64,000 bases of DNA, from contig NZ_SPUW01000001.1 in NCBI RefSeq assembly GCF_004959925.1, positions 806,001-870,000 on the forward strand. Reading direction: 5' to 3'. Both the position numbers and the translations under genes were made by a program. This document shows, piece by piece, positions 18,889-27,791 of this stretch (positions are counted from its first letter, which is position 1; each line of letters begins with the position of its first letter). This stretch comes from Pseudooceanicola onchidii. GTDB taxonomy: Bacteria; Pseudomonadota; Alphaproteobacteria; Rhodobacterales; Rhodobacteraceae. The notes beneath the pieces are model-generated. The model did not search any database, was not told where the DNA came from, and was given only the letters and a program-made list of their open reading frames with translations.

Positions 18889-20001
18889 ATGGCGGGGGGC
18901 TATTCGCTCAAGGATCAGCTGTTCAACGCGGAAACGGTCGGCGGCCTGGTCGCCCGGTTCCGCGCGAACGACCCCGCCTTTGGCCCCGGGCTCGAGGATC
19001 GCATCCTCGGGCGGTTTGCCGAGCTTGAGCTGAAAGAGCGGATCGACTGGATCGCAGACTGCCTTGTCGCGGCGCTTCCGGATGATTTCGACCGCGCGGC
19101 CGAGGTGATCCAAGCCGCGCTTCCCCCGCCCCTGGATCCAACCAAAACCGACAATGATTTCGGGCACTTCATCTATGCACCCCTGGGTGAGGTGGCGGTC
19201 AAGACCGGGCTGGAGCATCACCGCGACCGCGCGCTTGACCTGATCGAGGCCGTGACGCAGCGCTTTTCGATGGAATATGCGATCCGGCCGTTCCTCAACC
19301 GCTGGCCGGACGAGACGCAGGAGCGTCTGGCGCAATGGGCAGACCATCCCAGCTATCACGTGCGGCGGCTGGTCAGCGAAGGCACGCGGCCAAGGCTGCC
19401 CTGGGGAATCGGGATCACGCTGCCTGCCGGGGCCGCCATGCCGCTTCTGGATCGGTTGCACGCCGATCCCGCCCGGTTCGTCACCCGGTCCGTGGCCAAT
19501 CACCTCAACGACATCTCGAAACTCGACGCCCGCCCGGTGATCGCCGCCTTGCATCGCTGGCGGTCCGACGGACGGCAGACCGCGCCCGAGCTGGACTGGA
19601 TCACGCGCCACGCCCTGCGTGATCTGGTAAAAAAGGGGCATCCCGGCGCGCTGTCCCTGCTGGGCTACCGGATGGAGGCGCAGGTCAACGCCGATCTGAC
19701 CCTGCCCGCGACGGCCCGGATCGGTGAGGGGTTCGACCTCTCGGTCACGCTCACCGCTGCCGAGGATCTGCCGGTCCTGGTCGACTATGCGATCGGGTTC
19801 ATTCGCGGCACCGGCGTGCGCCGCAAGGTGCACAAGCTGAAGGTGGCACAGCTGACAGCGGGCAAGCCGATGACCCTGGCCAAGCGGCACAAGCTGCCTG
19901 CCGACGCCACCACCTATCGGCTCAACCCCGGCCCGCACGAGGTCGAGGTGGTGGTCAACGGCCGGATCCGCGCCACCGGCATCGTCACCTTCACCACCTG
20001 A
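18889..20001 (+). CDS. AlkD-like HEAT-repeat protein (COG4335 DNA alkylation repair type)
   Basis: A 370-residue soluble protein. Residues 1-245 are helical and HEAT-like, with the family pattern RFSMEYAIRPFLNRWP, WADHPSYHVRRLVSEGTRPRLPW and FVTRSVANHLNDISK. These match alkylpurine glycosylase-type AlkD/COG4335 proteins. Residues about 255-370 form a beta-rich C-terminal domain (VNGRIRATGIVTFTT) typical of COG4335. It could bind alkylated DNA, but enzymatic activity cannot be judged from sequence alone. It lies 12 bases after the SDR gene, suggesting co-transcription. Confidence 0.78.
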   Translation: MAGGYSLKDQLFNAETVGGLVARFRANDPAFGPGLEDRILGRFAELELKERIDWIADCLVAALPDDFDRAAEVIQAALPPPLDPTKTDNDFGHFIYAPLGEVAVKTGLEHHRDRALDLIEAVTQRFSMEYAIRPFLNRWPDETQERLAQWADHPSYHVRRLVSEGTRPRLPWGIGITLPAGAAMPLLDRLHADPARFVTRSVANHLNDISKLDARPVIAALHRWRSDGRQTAPELDWITRHALRDLVKKGHPGALSLLGYRMEAQVNADLTLPATARIGEGFDLSVTLTAAEDLPVLVDYAIGFIRGTGVRRKVHKLKVAQLTAGKPMTLAKRHKLPADATTYRLNPGPHEVEVVVNGRIRATGIVTFTT

Positions 20002-20076
20002 TCCGGCCAGACCCTTGCCCGCGCGGGGCCTGCCTGATACCCACGGCGAAACCTTTGCAAAACGATCAGGCATCCG

Positions 20077-21159
20077 GTGACCACACCCCCAAGACTAGAG
20101 GTCCGCAACCTGTCGCGCAGCTTTGATGGCCGCGCGGTGGTCGATGACGTCTCGCTCACCATCCAGCCGGGGCAGGTGACCTGCCTGCTGGGGCCGTCGG
20201 GATGCGGCAAGTCCACCACGCTGCGGATCATCGCCGGGGTCGAGTTGCAGGACGCCGGAGAGATCCATGTCGACGGCGACCTGATCTGCGACACGGTCTA
20301 TCGGGTGCCCGCCGAGCGCCGCCGCATTGGCCTGATGTTTCAGGATTTTGCCCTGTTCCCGCACCTGACCGTGGCGCAGAACGTGGCCTTCGGCCTGTCG
20401 GGCAGCGCAGCCGAAAATCGCGCCCGGGTCGAGGCCATGTTGGACCGCGTCGACCTGCGGCGCTTCATCGACGCCTGGCCGCACGAGCTGTCGGGCGGCG
20501 AACAGCAGCGCGTCGCCCTGGCCCGCGCCCTGGCCCCGCGCCCCCGTATCATGCTGATGGACGAACCCTTCTCGGGCCTCGACAACCGGCTGCGCGACGA
20601 CATCCGCGACACCACGCTGACCATCCTGAAGGACGAAGGCACCGCCGTCCTGCTGGTCACGCACGAGCCGGACGAAGCCATGCGGATGGCGGATGAGATT
20701 GCCCTGATGCGCCATGGCCGGATCGTCCAGCAGGGGGCGCCCTACAATATCTACAACGCGCCGATCGACAAGCAGGCGGTGGCGTTCTTCAGCGATATCA
20801 ACGTGATCCGGGGAGTCGTGCGCGGCGCGCTGACCGATACCCCCTTCGGCCAGTTCCTGGCACCGGGCATCCCCGACGGGCAGGAGGTCGAGATCGTGAT
20901 CCGGCCGCAGCACCTGAAGATCGACTTCGACCGCAACGGGCAGGGGCCGCTGCCCACGGCACAGGACGGCACGCCCGCGCGCGGCGTGGTGTCCCGGGCG
21001 CGGTTCATGGGCAACGAAAGCCTGGTCGAATTCCGCATGGATCACGACGGATCGACCATCAAGGCGACGGTGCCGAACGTCTTCCTGCCCAGCCCGGGCA
21101 AGCCCCTGTGGCTGACCATCCGGCGCGACCGCTGCTTCGTCTTTCCCGTCGGCGACTGA
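20077..21159 (+). CDS. ABC transporter ATP-binding protein (iron/spermidine type)
   Basis: A 360-residue ATPase starting at GTG 20077. It has Walker A GPSGCGKST (39-47), the Q-loop MFQDFALFPH, signature LSGGEQQR, Walker B MLMDEPFSGLD and the H-loop VTHEPDEA, followed from about residue 240 by a TOBE-like regulatory domain. The overall layout resembles FbpC/PotA-type importers. No permease or binding protein gene is adjacent, so it must work with components encoded elsewhere and its substrate is unknown. Confidence 0.9.
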   Translation: MTTPPRLEVRNLSRSFDGRAVVDDVSLTIQPGQVTCLLGPSGCGKSTTLRIIAGVELQDAGEIHVDGDLICDTVYRVPAERRRIGLMFQDFALFPHLTVAQNVAFGLSGSAAENRARVEAMLDRVDLRRFIDAWPHELSGGEQQRVALARALAPRPRIMLMDEPFSGLDNRLRDDIRDTTLTILKDEGTAVLLVTHEPDEAMRMADEIALMRHGRIVQQGAPYNIYNAPIDKQAVAFFSDINVIRGVVRGALTDTPFGQFLAPGIPDGQEVEIVIRPQHLKIDFDRNGQGPLPTAQDGTPARGVVSRARFMGNESLVEFRMDHDGSTIKATVPNVFLPSPGKPLWLTIRRDRCFVFPVGD

Positions 21160-21386
21160 TTTCCGTCTGGTCCCAGATACTTCCGGCCGGAACGCCCCGG
21201 GTGATCGGCAGCGACGCCTCGGTCCCACGCCGCCCTGTCGATATGCCGCGCCCGATCCACCTGTTTTCTTTCACATTCACAGGAATGCACCTTCCCCTTG
21301 CGCGTCAGAGCCATTAGATACGACGGGACTTTCGATCCGGGCGGATCACAGCAAAATCCCCGCCCGGCGAACCAGGGAGAGATGAC

Positions 21387-21599
21387 ATGCTCAACAACAT
21401 CGGCCTTCCCGGCCTTCTGCTGATCGCCGTGGTCGTGCTGGTCCTCTTCGGACGCGGCAAGATCTCCTCGCTCATGGGCGAGGTCGGCAAGGGCATCACC
21501 GCCTTCAAGAAGGGCGTGAGCGACGGAACCAAGGAACTGGAAGACGCGCAGGCCGACACGGCCCGTGACGTGACTCCGGAAGAAAAAGACAAGGCCTGA
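21387..21599 (+). CDS. tatA: Sec-independent protein translocase TatA
   Basis: A 70-residue protein with a short N-terminal membrane helix ([18 protein letters not shown]), the hinge [23 protein letters not shown] amphipathic helix in two parts, and an acidic tail. It oligomerises with TatBC to export folded proteins with twin-arginine signals. The ATG is preceded by AGGGAGAG. It is the first gene of tatABC, five bases before tatB. The 227-base gap upstream presumably holds the promoter, but no clear -35/-10 pair is assigned. Confidence 0.95.
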   Translation: MLNNIGLPGLLLIAVVVLVLFGRGKISSLMGEVGKGITAFKKGVSDGTKELEDAQADTARDVTPEEKDKA

Positions 21600-21603
21600 T
21601 CCC

Positions 21604-22134
21604 ATGTTCGGCATGGGCTGGACCGAGCTTCTGGTCATCGGCATCGTCGCCCTGATCGTGGTCGGACCCAAGGACCTTCCGGTCCTGTTCCGCACGCTTG
21701 GGCAGTTCGTGGGCAAGGCCCGCGGCATGGCGCGTGAATTCACCCGCGCCATGGAAGAGGCCGCCGACCAGTCGGGCGTGAAAGAGGCCACTGACACCCT
21801 GCGCGGCCTGTCCAACCCTGCCAAGTACGGGCTCGACAAGGTGAAGGACGCCACCGACTTCACCAAGTGGGATCCCGACAGCGAAACCGGCAAGCTGGCC
21901 AAGGATCGGGCGGACAACGCCGAAAAGATCCGCCAGGCCGCCGCCACCAAGGCGCAGGCGCGCCTTGACGCAGAAGCCGCCGCCAAGGCCGAGGCCGAGG
22001 CCGAGACGGCCAAGGGCCCCGCGCCGCTGGAAAAGGCGATGGCCAAGGCCAAGGGCGATGCCCCGGCTGACACCGCCAGCGCCCCGAAAGAGGCGCCCGA
22101 AACGGCCCCGACCGACGCCCGGACCAAGACATGA
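21604..22134 (+). CDS. tatB: Sec-independent protein translocase TatB
   Basis: A 176-residue protein with N-terminal [21 protein letters not shown], including the conserved membrane Glu8, a [24 protein letters not shown] amphipathic region (seen in two blocks), and a long Ala/Lys/Glu-rich C-terminal tail (about residues 95-176). TatB forms the twin-arginine receptor with TatC. It overlaps tatC by four bases. Confidence 0.94.
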   Translation: MFGMGWTELLVIGIVALIVVGPKDLPVLFRTLGQFVGKARGMAREFTRAMEEAADQSGVKEATDTLRGLSNPAKYGLDKVKDATDFTKWDPDSETGKLAKDRADNAEKIRQAAATKAQARLDAEAAAKAEAEAETAKGPAPLEKAMAKAKGDAPADTASAPKEAPETAPTDARTKT

Positions 22135-23075
22135 GCGCACAAGACGAGATCGACGACAGCTCCGCCCCGCTGATTGAACACCTGGCCGAGCTGCGCACCC
22201 GCCTGATCCATTCGGCGGTCGCCTTCATCATCGGCATGGTGATCTGCTTCACCGTCTGGAACCCGATCTTCAACTTCCTGACGCAGCCGCTGTGCGACGC
22301 CATGTCCGCGCGCGGCCAGACGGGCGATTGCGGGCTGATCCTGATCAAGCTGCAGGAAGGCTTCTTCGTCGCGATTTCGATCTCGCTTCTCGGCGGGCTC
22401 TGCTTGTCCTTTCCCTACATCGCCTACCAGATGTGGCGGTTCGTGGCCCCGGGGCTTTACAAAAGCGAACAGGGGGCCTTTCTGCCCTTCCTGATCTCCT
22501 CGCCGCTGATGTTCTTCCTCGGCGCCTCCTTCGCGTTCTACGTCGTGACCCCGCTGGCCTTCGACTTCTTCCTTGGCTTCCAGCAGCCCGGGTCGGTCCT
22601 GTCGGACAACCCGGCCGACAACGGCATCGCGGGCATCGCCTTCCAGGGCTCGGCGCAGGAATACCTCTCGCTCACCATCAAGTTCATCGTCGCCTTCGGC
22701 CTCTGCTTCCAGCTGCCCGTCCTGCTGACGCTGATGGGCAAGGCGGGCCTGGTGTCCGCCGAAGGGCTTGGCAACGTGCGCAAATACGCCGTCGTCGCGA
22801 TCCTGGTGCTGGCCGCGCTGGTCACGCCGCCGGACGTCATCACACAGGTCATCCTGTTTGTGGTGGTCTATGGCCTCTATGAGATCTCGATCTTTCTGGT
22901 CCGTCGCGTCGAGACCAAGCGCGAAGCCCGCCTGCGCGCCGAAGGCTACTATGACGACGAGGAAGAGGACGCCGAAGCTGCCGCCGATGCGGAGATGGCC
23001 GAGGACCCGCTTCTGAAGGACGACCCGCTGATGAAGGACTTCGACGCGGACGAGACCGACAAGAAGAATGACTGA
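22131..23075 (+). CDS. tatC: Sec-independent protein translocase TatC
   Basis: A 314-residue protein with six transmembrane helices, the signal-recognising core of the Tat translocon. Conserved features are the N-terminal [11 protein letters not shown], the loop [16 protein letters not shown] with its essential acidic residue, and [14 protein letters not shown]. The C-terminus carries an unusually acidic cytoplasmic tail of about 45 residues ([19 protein letters not shown]). It overlaps the next gene by eight bases. Confidence 0.96.
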   Translation: MSAQDEIDDSSAPLIEHLAELRTRLIHSAVAFIIGMVICFTVWNPIFNFLTQPLCDAMSARGQTGDCGLILIKLQEGFFVAISISLLGGLCLSFPYIAYQMWRFVAPGLYKSEQGAFLPFLISSPLMFFLGASFAFYVVTPLAFDFFLGFQQPGSVLSDNPADNGIAGIAFQGSAQEYLSLTIKFIVAFGLCFQLPVLLTLMGKAGLVSAEGLGNVRKYAVVAILVLAALVTPPDVITQVILFVVVYGLYEISIFLVRRVETKREARLRAEGYYDDEEEDAEAAADAEMAEDPLLKDDPLMKDFDADETDKKND

Positions 23076-23910
23076 CGACGCCCTGACCCGCATCGCCGAC
23101 GCGCTGGAACGGATGGCGCCCGCGCCGCTGGCCTCGCCGGATTTCACCGGGGCAGACGCCTTCGTCTGGCACGTGAACCCCGAACGCCTTGTGCCGGTGC
23201 CCAGGGTGTCACGCGTCGCGCTGGATCTGCTGGTCGGGATCAACCGGTCCCGCGACACGCTGCTGGCCAATACCCTGCAGTTCGCCCAAGGGTTCCCGGC
23301 CAACAACGCCCTGCTCTGGGGCGCGCGGGGTATGGGAAAATCCAGCCTGGTCAAAGCCGTGCACGCCGAAATTCTTGCACGCGGCCATGATCTGAAGATC
23401 ATCGAGCTGCAGCGCGACGACCTGCCCACGGTCGACCGGCTGATGCAGATCCTCGGTTCTGCCAACCACCGGTTCCTGCTGTTCTGCGATGACCTGTCGT
23501 TCAGCCACGACGACCAGCATTATAAATCGTTGAAGGCCGTGCTTGACGGCGGCATCGCCGGGCGGCCCGAGAACGTGCTGTTCTACGCCACCTCGAACCG
23601 CCGCCACCTGATGCCCCGCGACATGATCGAGAACGAACGTTCCTCGGCGATCAATCCCGGCGAAGCGGTGGAAGAAAAGGTGTCGCTGTCGGACCGCTTC
23701 GGCCTCTGGCTGGGCTTCCATGCCTGCGATCAGGACGATTTCCTGGCGATGATCGATGGCTATTGCGCGGCCCACGGGCTGACGATCGACGCCGACACCC
23801 TCCGGGCCGAGGCGATCGAATGGCAGGCCACCCGGGGCGGGCGCTCCGGTCGCGTGGCCTGGCAGTTCTTCACCGATCTCGCCGGGCGGCACGGCGTCAA
23901 ACTGGCCTGA
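23068..23910 (+). CDS. DUF815-type AAA+ ATPase
   Basis: A 280-residue single-domain P-loop ATPase of the DUF815 family. Walker [15 protein letters not shown] is at about residues 86-99, Walker [10 protein letters not shown] around 140, and an arginine-rich DRFGLWLGF sensor-like segment follows. The family's role is not established. It begins inside the last codons of tatC, an eight-base overlap, which suggests co-expression with the Tat translocon, though this linkage may be only genomic. Confidence 0.85.
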   Translation: MTDDALTRIADALERMAPAPLASPDFTGADAFVWHVNPERLVPVPRVSRVALDLLVGINRSRDTLLANTLQFAQGFPANNALLWGARGMGKSSLVKAVHAEILARGHDLKIIELQRDDLPTVDRLMQILGSANHRFLLFCDDLSFSHDDQHYKSLKAVLDGGIAGRPENVLFYATSNRRHLMPRDMIENERSSAINPGEAVEEKVSLSDRFGLWLGFHACDQDDFLAMIDGYCAAHGLTIDADTLRAEAIEWQATRGGRSGRVAWQFFTDLAGRHGVKLA

Positions 23911-23913
23911 GCG

Positions 23914-24270
23914 TCAGCCGCTCGCCAGATCCTCAAGATAGATCCGCACGGCCTCTTGCACGTGGCGAAACCGGTCGCCGCCCAGGTGCTTGCCGCCGTA
24001 CCAGCGCGTCACCACCACGATATGATCGTGCAGCCCCTCGCGCTCCAGCATCCGCAGGATGACCATGCCGGCCCCGGCCTCGCCATCGTCGTTCTTCACG
24101 GGCCCGTCGGCGCTCAGCAGGCCCCAGGTGTTGTGGGTCGCCTTGGCGAACTTCTTGTTTCGGCAAAGGTCCTTGATAAAGGCCTTGGCCTCATCCTCGG
24201 ACTGGCACGGCCCGCCCGAGACCGCGTATTTCGATCCCCGGTCGCTGATGATGTTCACAAGGCTGCGCAT
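23914..24270 (-). CDS. IMPACT/YigZ family protein (N-terminal domain only)
   Basis: A 118-residue protein matching the IMPACT (UPF0029) N-terminal domain: SDRGSKYAVSGG, ATHNTWG, NDDGEAGAGMVIL and VVVTRWYGGKHLGGDRF. YigZ-type proteins are about 200 residues and carry a second ferredoxin-like domain. Here only the first is present, ending in a short helix. The molecular role in bacteria is unclear, with translation or RNA-binding functions proposed for the family. It converges with the DUF815 gene, three bases apart. Confidence 0.87.
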   Translation of the reverse strand: MRSLVNIISDRGSKYAVSGGPCQSEDEAKAFIKDLCRNKKFAKATHNTWGLLSADGPVKNDDGEAGAGMVILRMLEREGLHDHIVVVTRWYGGKHLGGDRFRHVQEAVRIYLEDLASG

Positions 24271-24318
24271 GGGACGGGCTTACGCAAGCCGCCGGGGCCG
24301 CGCAAGCCGGGCCCGGGG

Positions 24319-24375
24319 CTTCTTCTGGTCCAAAATACCTCGGGGGAGCCCGGAACGGGCGGGGGCAGAGCCCCC
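24319..24375 (+). repeat. Composite intergenic repeat, copy A (core plus hairpin)
   Basis: The 28-base core occupies 24319-24346, starting CTTCTTCTGGTCC and ending ACCTCGGGGG. It is followed at 24361-24375 by a perfect GGGGGC-AGA-GCCCCC hairpin. Seen from the minus strand, the hairpin begins nine bases after the stop codon of the NlpD-like gene (24384), so it may act as a transcript 3' end. Copies occur at 33544-33603 and 48956-49030. Confidence 0.7.
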
Positions 24376-24383
24376 ACGCCGGT

Positions 24384-25625
24384 CTACTGCAGGTAGTCCA
24401 TCGGATCCGTCGCCTCGAGCCCCTTGCGGACCTCGAAATGGACGTAGGGCGACGACCCCTTGCGCACCTCGGCCAGCTTCTGTCCGCGCGAAACGCTCAT
24501 CCCTTCCTTCACGGCGATATTGTCGACGTTGGAATAGATGGTCAGCAGCTTGCCCTCGTGGCGCACCACGATCACGCGCACGTTGTCCGCGTCCGAGGTG
24601 ATGGCCGCCACCGTCCCGCCCTGCGCGGCGCGCACGGCGGTGCCACTGTCGGCGGCGATGTCGATGCCGTCGCTCTTGCCCTTGGAATAATCCCGGATGA
24701 TCCGGCCCTTGACCGGATAGTCCATCGCGGCCTTCGGCGCAGCGGTCTGGGTCTGGCCCAGGTCGGGTGCGGCGGTCGGTGCAGGCGCGGGGGCCGGGGC
24801 AGGGGCAGCGGTGCTGCTGGCCGTGCGTTCGGGCGGCGTGATCGGCTGCGTCTGTTCTGCAGGCAGCGGCGCACTGGCGCTTGGCGGCACCGGGGTCGGC
24901 GACCCGACGCCGGGCGGCTGCGTGGCCACGGGCACCGGCACATCCTCGACCGCGACGGGGATCAGCAGGAACTGGCCCTCGCGGATGGTGTAATTTTCGT
25001 CCAGCCCGTTCCAATCGGCCAGCGACCGGACCGACACGTCGTAAAGCCGCGAAATCGTATAGGCCGTCTCGCCGCGCGCCACCTTGTGGCGGACAGGCTC
25101 CGGCGCGGTCAGCTGGCTCTGGGCGGCGGGCAGGGTCGACACTTCGACCCGCTGATCGCCGGCGCGGTCCAGCGCGGCCCCGGCCATGCTGCCGATATCG
25201 ACCTGGCCCGCGGGCATGTAGGGGCCGGTACCGGGCGCGCCGGTTGCGGGCGATGGTTCGGCCACGCGCGACGGCAGGGCCAGGATTTCTCCGTTGCGCA
25301 GGATGTCATCGGTGCGCAACCCGTTGTAATCGGCCAGTTGCTGCGGATCGACGCCGACCCGGCCCGCGACCTGCGCAACGCTGTCGCCGCGCCGCGACAC
25401 CGCGACCTGGTAGTTCGGATAGGAGATCACGCCGCGATCGTCGGGGGCGGGGCGCGCCACCGTGGCCGTCCGCGCCGCGTCTGTCGTCGAAAAGCCGCCC
25501 AGCTCTCCGCGCACGTCCATGTCGAACCCGTTCTGGCACGCGGCCAGCGCCACCAGCGCCGTTCCCGCCAGCATTGCGCGCATCACTCCGGCCTGGCGGA
25601 GGACTTTCCCCGACTTGTCCTGCAT
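24384..25625 (-). CDS. NlpD-like LysM/M23 lipoprotein (probably a non-catalytic amidase activator)
   Basis: A 413-residue protein. Residues 1-29 form a lipoprotein signal ending in LVALAAC (Cys30). Two LysM peptidoglycan-binding repeats follow (about residues 70-120 and 180-230), then a Pro/Ala/Thr linker and a C-terminal M23/LytM domain from about 300. The zinc ligands of active M23 peptidases are not evident: the first motif reads DGIDIAAD without the usual His, and only YVHFEVRKG resembles the last motif. E. coli NlpD is similarly degenerate and activates an amidase. The gene sits beside pcm and surE as in the classical surE-pcm-nlpD cluster. Confidence 0.88.
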   Translation of the reverse strand: MQDKSGKVLRQAGVMRAMLAGTALVALAACQNGFDMDVRGELGGFSTTDAARTATVARPAPDDRGVISYPNYQVAVSRRGDSVAQVAGRVGVDPQQLADYNGLRTDDILRNGEILALPSRVAEPSPATGAPGTGPYMPAGQVDIGSMAGAALDRAGDQRVEVSTLPAAQSQLTAPEPVRHKVARGETAYTISRLYDVSVRSLADWNGLDENYTIREGQFLLIPVAVEDVPVPVATQPPGVGSPTPVPPSASAPLPAEQTQPITPPERTASSTAAPAPAPAPAPTAAPDLGQTQTAAPKAAMDYPVKGRIIRDYSKGKSDGIDIAADSGTAVRAAQGGTVAAITSDADNVRVIVVRHEGKLLTIYSNVDNIAVKEGMSVSRGQKLAEVRKGSSPYVHFEVRKGLEATDPMDYLQ

Positions 25626-25686
25626 CTGCTCTGTCCCTCACCACCCCGTTTGCCGGGGATTGAATTCCGTGGCGCCACCCGCGCCG

Positions 25687-26337
25687 TCAGTCGTCCCGTG
25701 CAAGGCCTTCCACCAGCGGCACGAAGCGCACCGGGCGAAGTTCCTCATACTCATAGCCCGTTTCCGTCCGCAACACGCGGATCAGGCTTTGCACCGTGTC
25801 GGACTGGCCGACAGGCAGCACCATAATACCGTTAATCTTCAACTGAGCCAAGAGAGGCCCCGGCGGGTCTTCGGCCGCGGCGGTCACGATGATACGATCA
25901 AACGGCGCCTGATCGGACAGCCCGTGGCTGCCGTCGCCCGCGAAGGTCGTGATATTGCCAAGACCCAGCCGGTCAAAGATCACCTCGGCATCCTTCACAA
26001 GACGCGGGTGCCGGTCGATCGTGTAGACGCGCCGCGCGATCTGCGCCAGCACCGCCGCCTGATAGCCCGACCCCGTCCCGATCTCGAGAACGCGGTGACG
26101 CGGATCCACCTGCAGCGCCTGCGTCATCAGCCCCACGATCGAAGGCTGCGAAATCGTCTGGCCGCAGGCGATCGGCAGCGGCATGTCCTCGTAGGCGCGT
26201 TCGGCAAAGAGCCCGCGCAGGAAATCGCCGCGATCGACCTTTTCCATCGCGGCCAGCGTGCGCTTGTCGGTCACCCCGCGCGTGCGCAGGGTGAAGAGGA
26301 ACTGCATCTTGCGTTCTGCGAGGCTCTCGTCGCTCAT
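25687..26337 (-). CDS. pcm: Protein-L-isoaspartate O-methyltransferase
   Basis: A 216-residue SAM-dependent methyltransferase that initiates repair of isoaspartyl residues in damaged proteins. The motif I segment [18 protein letters not shown] (about 85-102), the N-terminal [13 protein letters not shown] substrate motif and the later [14 protein letters not shown] are present. Its ATG overlaps the surE stop by four bases, so the pair is coupled as in many proteobacteria. Confidence 0.96.
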   Translation of the reverse strand: MSDESLAERKMQFLFTLRTRGVTDKRTLAAMEKVDRGDFLRGLFAERAYEDMPLPIACGQTISQPSIVGLMTQALQVDPRHRVLEIGTGSGYQAAVLAQIARRVYTIDRHPRLVKDAEVIFDRLGLGNITTFAGDGSHGLSDQAPFDRIIVTAAAEDPPGPLLAQLKINGIMVLPVGQSDTVQSLIRVLRTETGYEYEELRPVRFVPLVEGLARDD

Positions 26338-27116
26338 TCGATGGCTTTCAGCGGCTCCAGGGCGTCATGGGCCGTCAGGTCGGCCCGCATCGGCGTGACC
26401 GAGATGTAGTTTTCCAGGTTCACGGCCGCATCCGTCCCGTCGCCCGACCGCTGCCGCTGATCGGTGCCCCGCACCCACAGGAACTTCTTGCCCGAAGGCG
26501 ACAGGTGCGGTTCGACATGGAAACTGGTGTGCGGCCGGATGCCCTGCGCGGCGACTTTCGTGCCTTTCACCGCATCGGCGGGGCAGGGCGGAAAGTTGAT
26601 GTTGTAGAACAGCTTGTAGTCTTCGGTGTTCTTGGGCGCGGCGTCCATCACCTTGCGGATCACCCCGGCACCATGCACCGCCGCGGCCTCGAACGGGTTG
26701 TCGATGTGGAAGTTGTCGGGACCAAGGTACTGCGACAGCGCAAAGGCCGGCAGCCCCTGCAGCGCGCCTTCCATGGCGCCGCCAAGCGTGCCGGAATAGA
26801 GCGCGTTCTCGGCCGAGTTGTTGCCCCGGTTCACCCCCGACAGGATCAGGTCTACCGTCTGGCCGTTCAGCACCTCGTGCAGGCCGGCCAGCACGCAATC
26901 CGCCGGCGCGCCTTCGGCGGCAAAGCGGCGTTCGTCCAGCTTGGTGATCATGAAGGGGTGGGTGTAGGAGATCTTGTGGCCCACGCCCGACTGTTCGAAG
27001 GCGGGCGCGACGGTCCAGACCTCTCCGTCCGGGCCGGCAAGGTCGGTGGCGATGTCGTGCAGAACCTTCAGGCCGGGTGCACTGATACCGTCGTCATTGG
27101 TGATGAGAATGCGCAT
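26334..27116 (-). CDS. surE: 5'/3'-nucleotidase SurE
   Basis: The start is ATG 27116 ([10 protein letters not shown]), giving 260 residues, normal for SurE. The frame remains open upstream but without family sequence. Metal ligands are visible as Asn7-Asp8-Asp9 and in [21 protein letters not shown] read in two blocks. It dephosphorylates nucleoside monophosphates and is associated with stationary-phase survival. It is followed by pcm (4-base overlap) and the NlpD-like gene. Confidence 0.96.
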   Translation of the reverse strand: MRILITNDDGISAPGLKVLHDIATDLAGPDGEVWTVAPAFEQSGVGHKISYTHPFMITKLDERRFAAEGAPADCVLAGLHEVLNGQTVDLILSGVNRGNNSAENALYSGTLGGAMEGALQGLPAFALSQYLGPDNFHIDNPFEAAAVHGAGVIRKVMDAAPKNTEDYKLFYNINFPPCPADAVKGTKVAAQGIRPHTSFHVEPHLSPSGKKFLWVRGTDQRQRSGDGTDAAVNLENYISVTPMRADLTAHDALEPLKAIE

Positions 27117-27321
27117 CTGTCGCCCCGCTTGCCTGTTTTGCCTTTCCATACATTTCGCGGCGGGAACGGGCAAGGCAGCAGCGGTGCGGCGACGGGCAGG
27201 GGGGCCTTTCGTGCAACGCCTGGCTTCGGCCCCGGACAATGCCCCGGAAAACGCCACGGCCCCGCGCGGCTGGCATCCCCCGGGCGCAATCCCCATCTGG
27301 GGCAAAAGACGGAGCCCCCGG

Positions 27322-27777
27322 ATGCGCCTTCCCCTGATCCTGAACCTCAGCCTGCTGGTTCTCTTCCCGCTGTCATGGGCCGCGCCGCTGGCGCGGGCGG
27401 GCGTACTGCCGCTGTTCGGCCTGTCCGAGATCTCGGTGCTCTCGGGGCTTGTGTCACTGTGGGACACGGACCGGGTGCTGGCCTTGCTGGTCGCGCTCTT
27501 TGCCATCGTCGCGCCCATGGCCAAGACCGTCGCACTGGCGCTGATCCACACGGGGCGGATCGGCGCGCGGTGGCTGGGGCCGCTGACGGGGTTGGGACGG
27601 CTGGCCATGGCCGATGTCTTTCTCATCGCGCTCTATATCACCCTGGCCAAGGGCATCGGCATCGGCCGGGTGGAAACCGCCTGGGGGCTGTACCTCTTCA
27701 CCGGCTGCGTCCTGGCGTCGATTGGCCTGTCGCACTGGACCAAGGCCTGCACCGCATTGACCACGCCCGTGGCCTGA
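27322..27777 (+). CDS. PqiA-like (paraquat-inducible protein A family) membrane protein
   Basis: The start chosen is ATG 27322, giving 151 residues with four hydrophobic segments (about 5-25, 52-72, 95-112, 122-140). The spacing and the motifs FAIVAPMAKTVAL and LGRLAMADVFLIALYITLAK match PqiA-type proteins, which in E. coli belong to a lipid-transport-like envelope system with MCE-domain PqiB. No PqiB partner is adjacent. The ribosome site is weak (GGAG seven to ten bases upstream). It precedes radA by 14 bases. Confidence 0.8.
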   Translation: MRLPLILNLSLLVLFPLSWAAPLARAGVLPLFGLSEISVLSGLVSLWDTDRVLALLVALFAIVAPMAKTVALALIHTGRIGARWLGPLTGLGRLAMADVFLIALYITLAKGIGIGRVETAWGLYLFTGCVLASIGLSHWTKACTALTTPVA

Positions 27778-27791
27778 GGCACAGATGTAGT

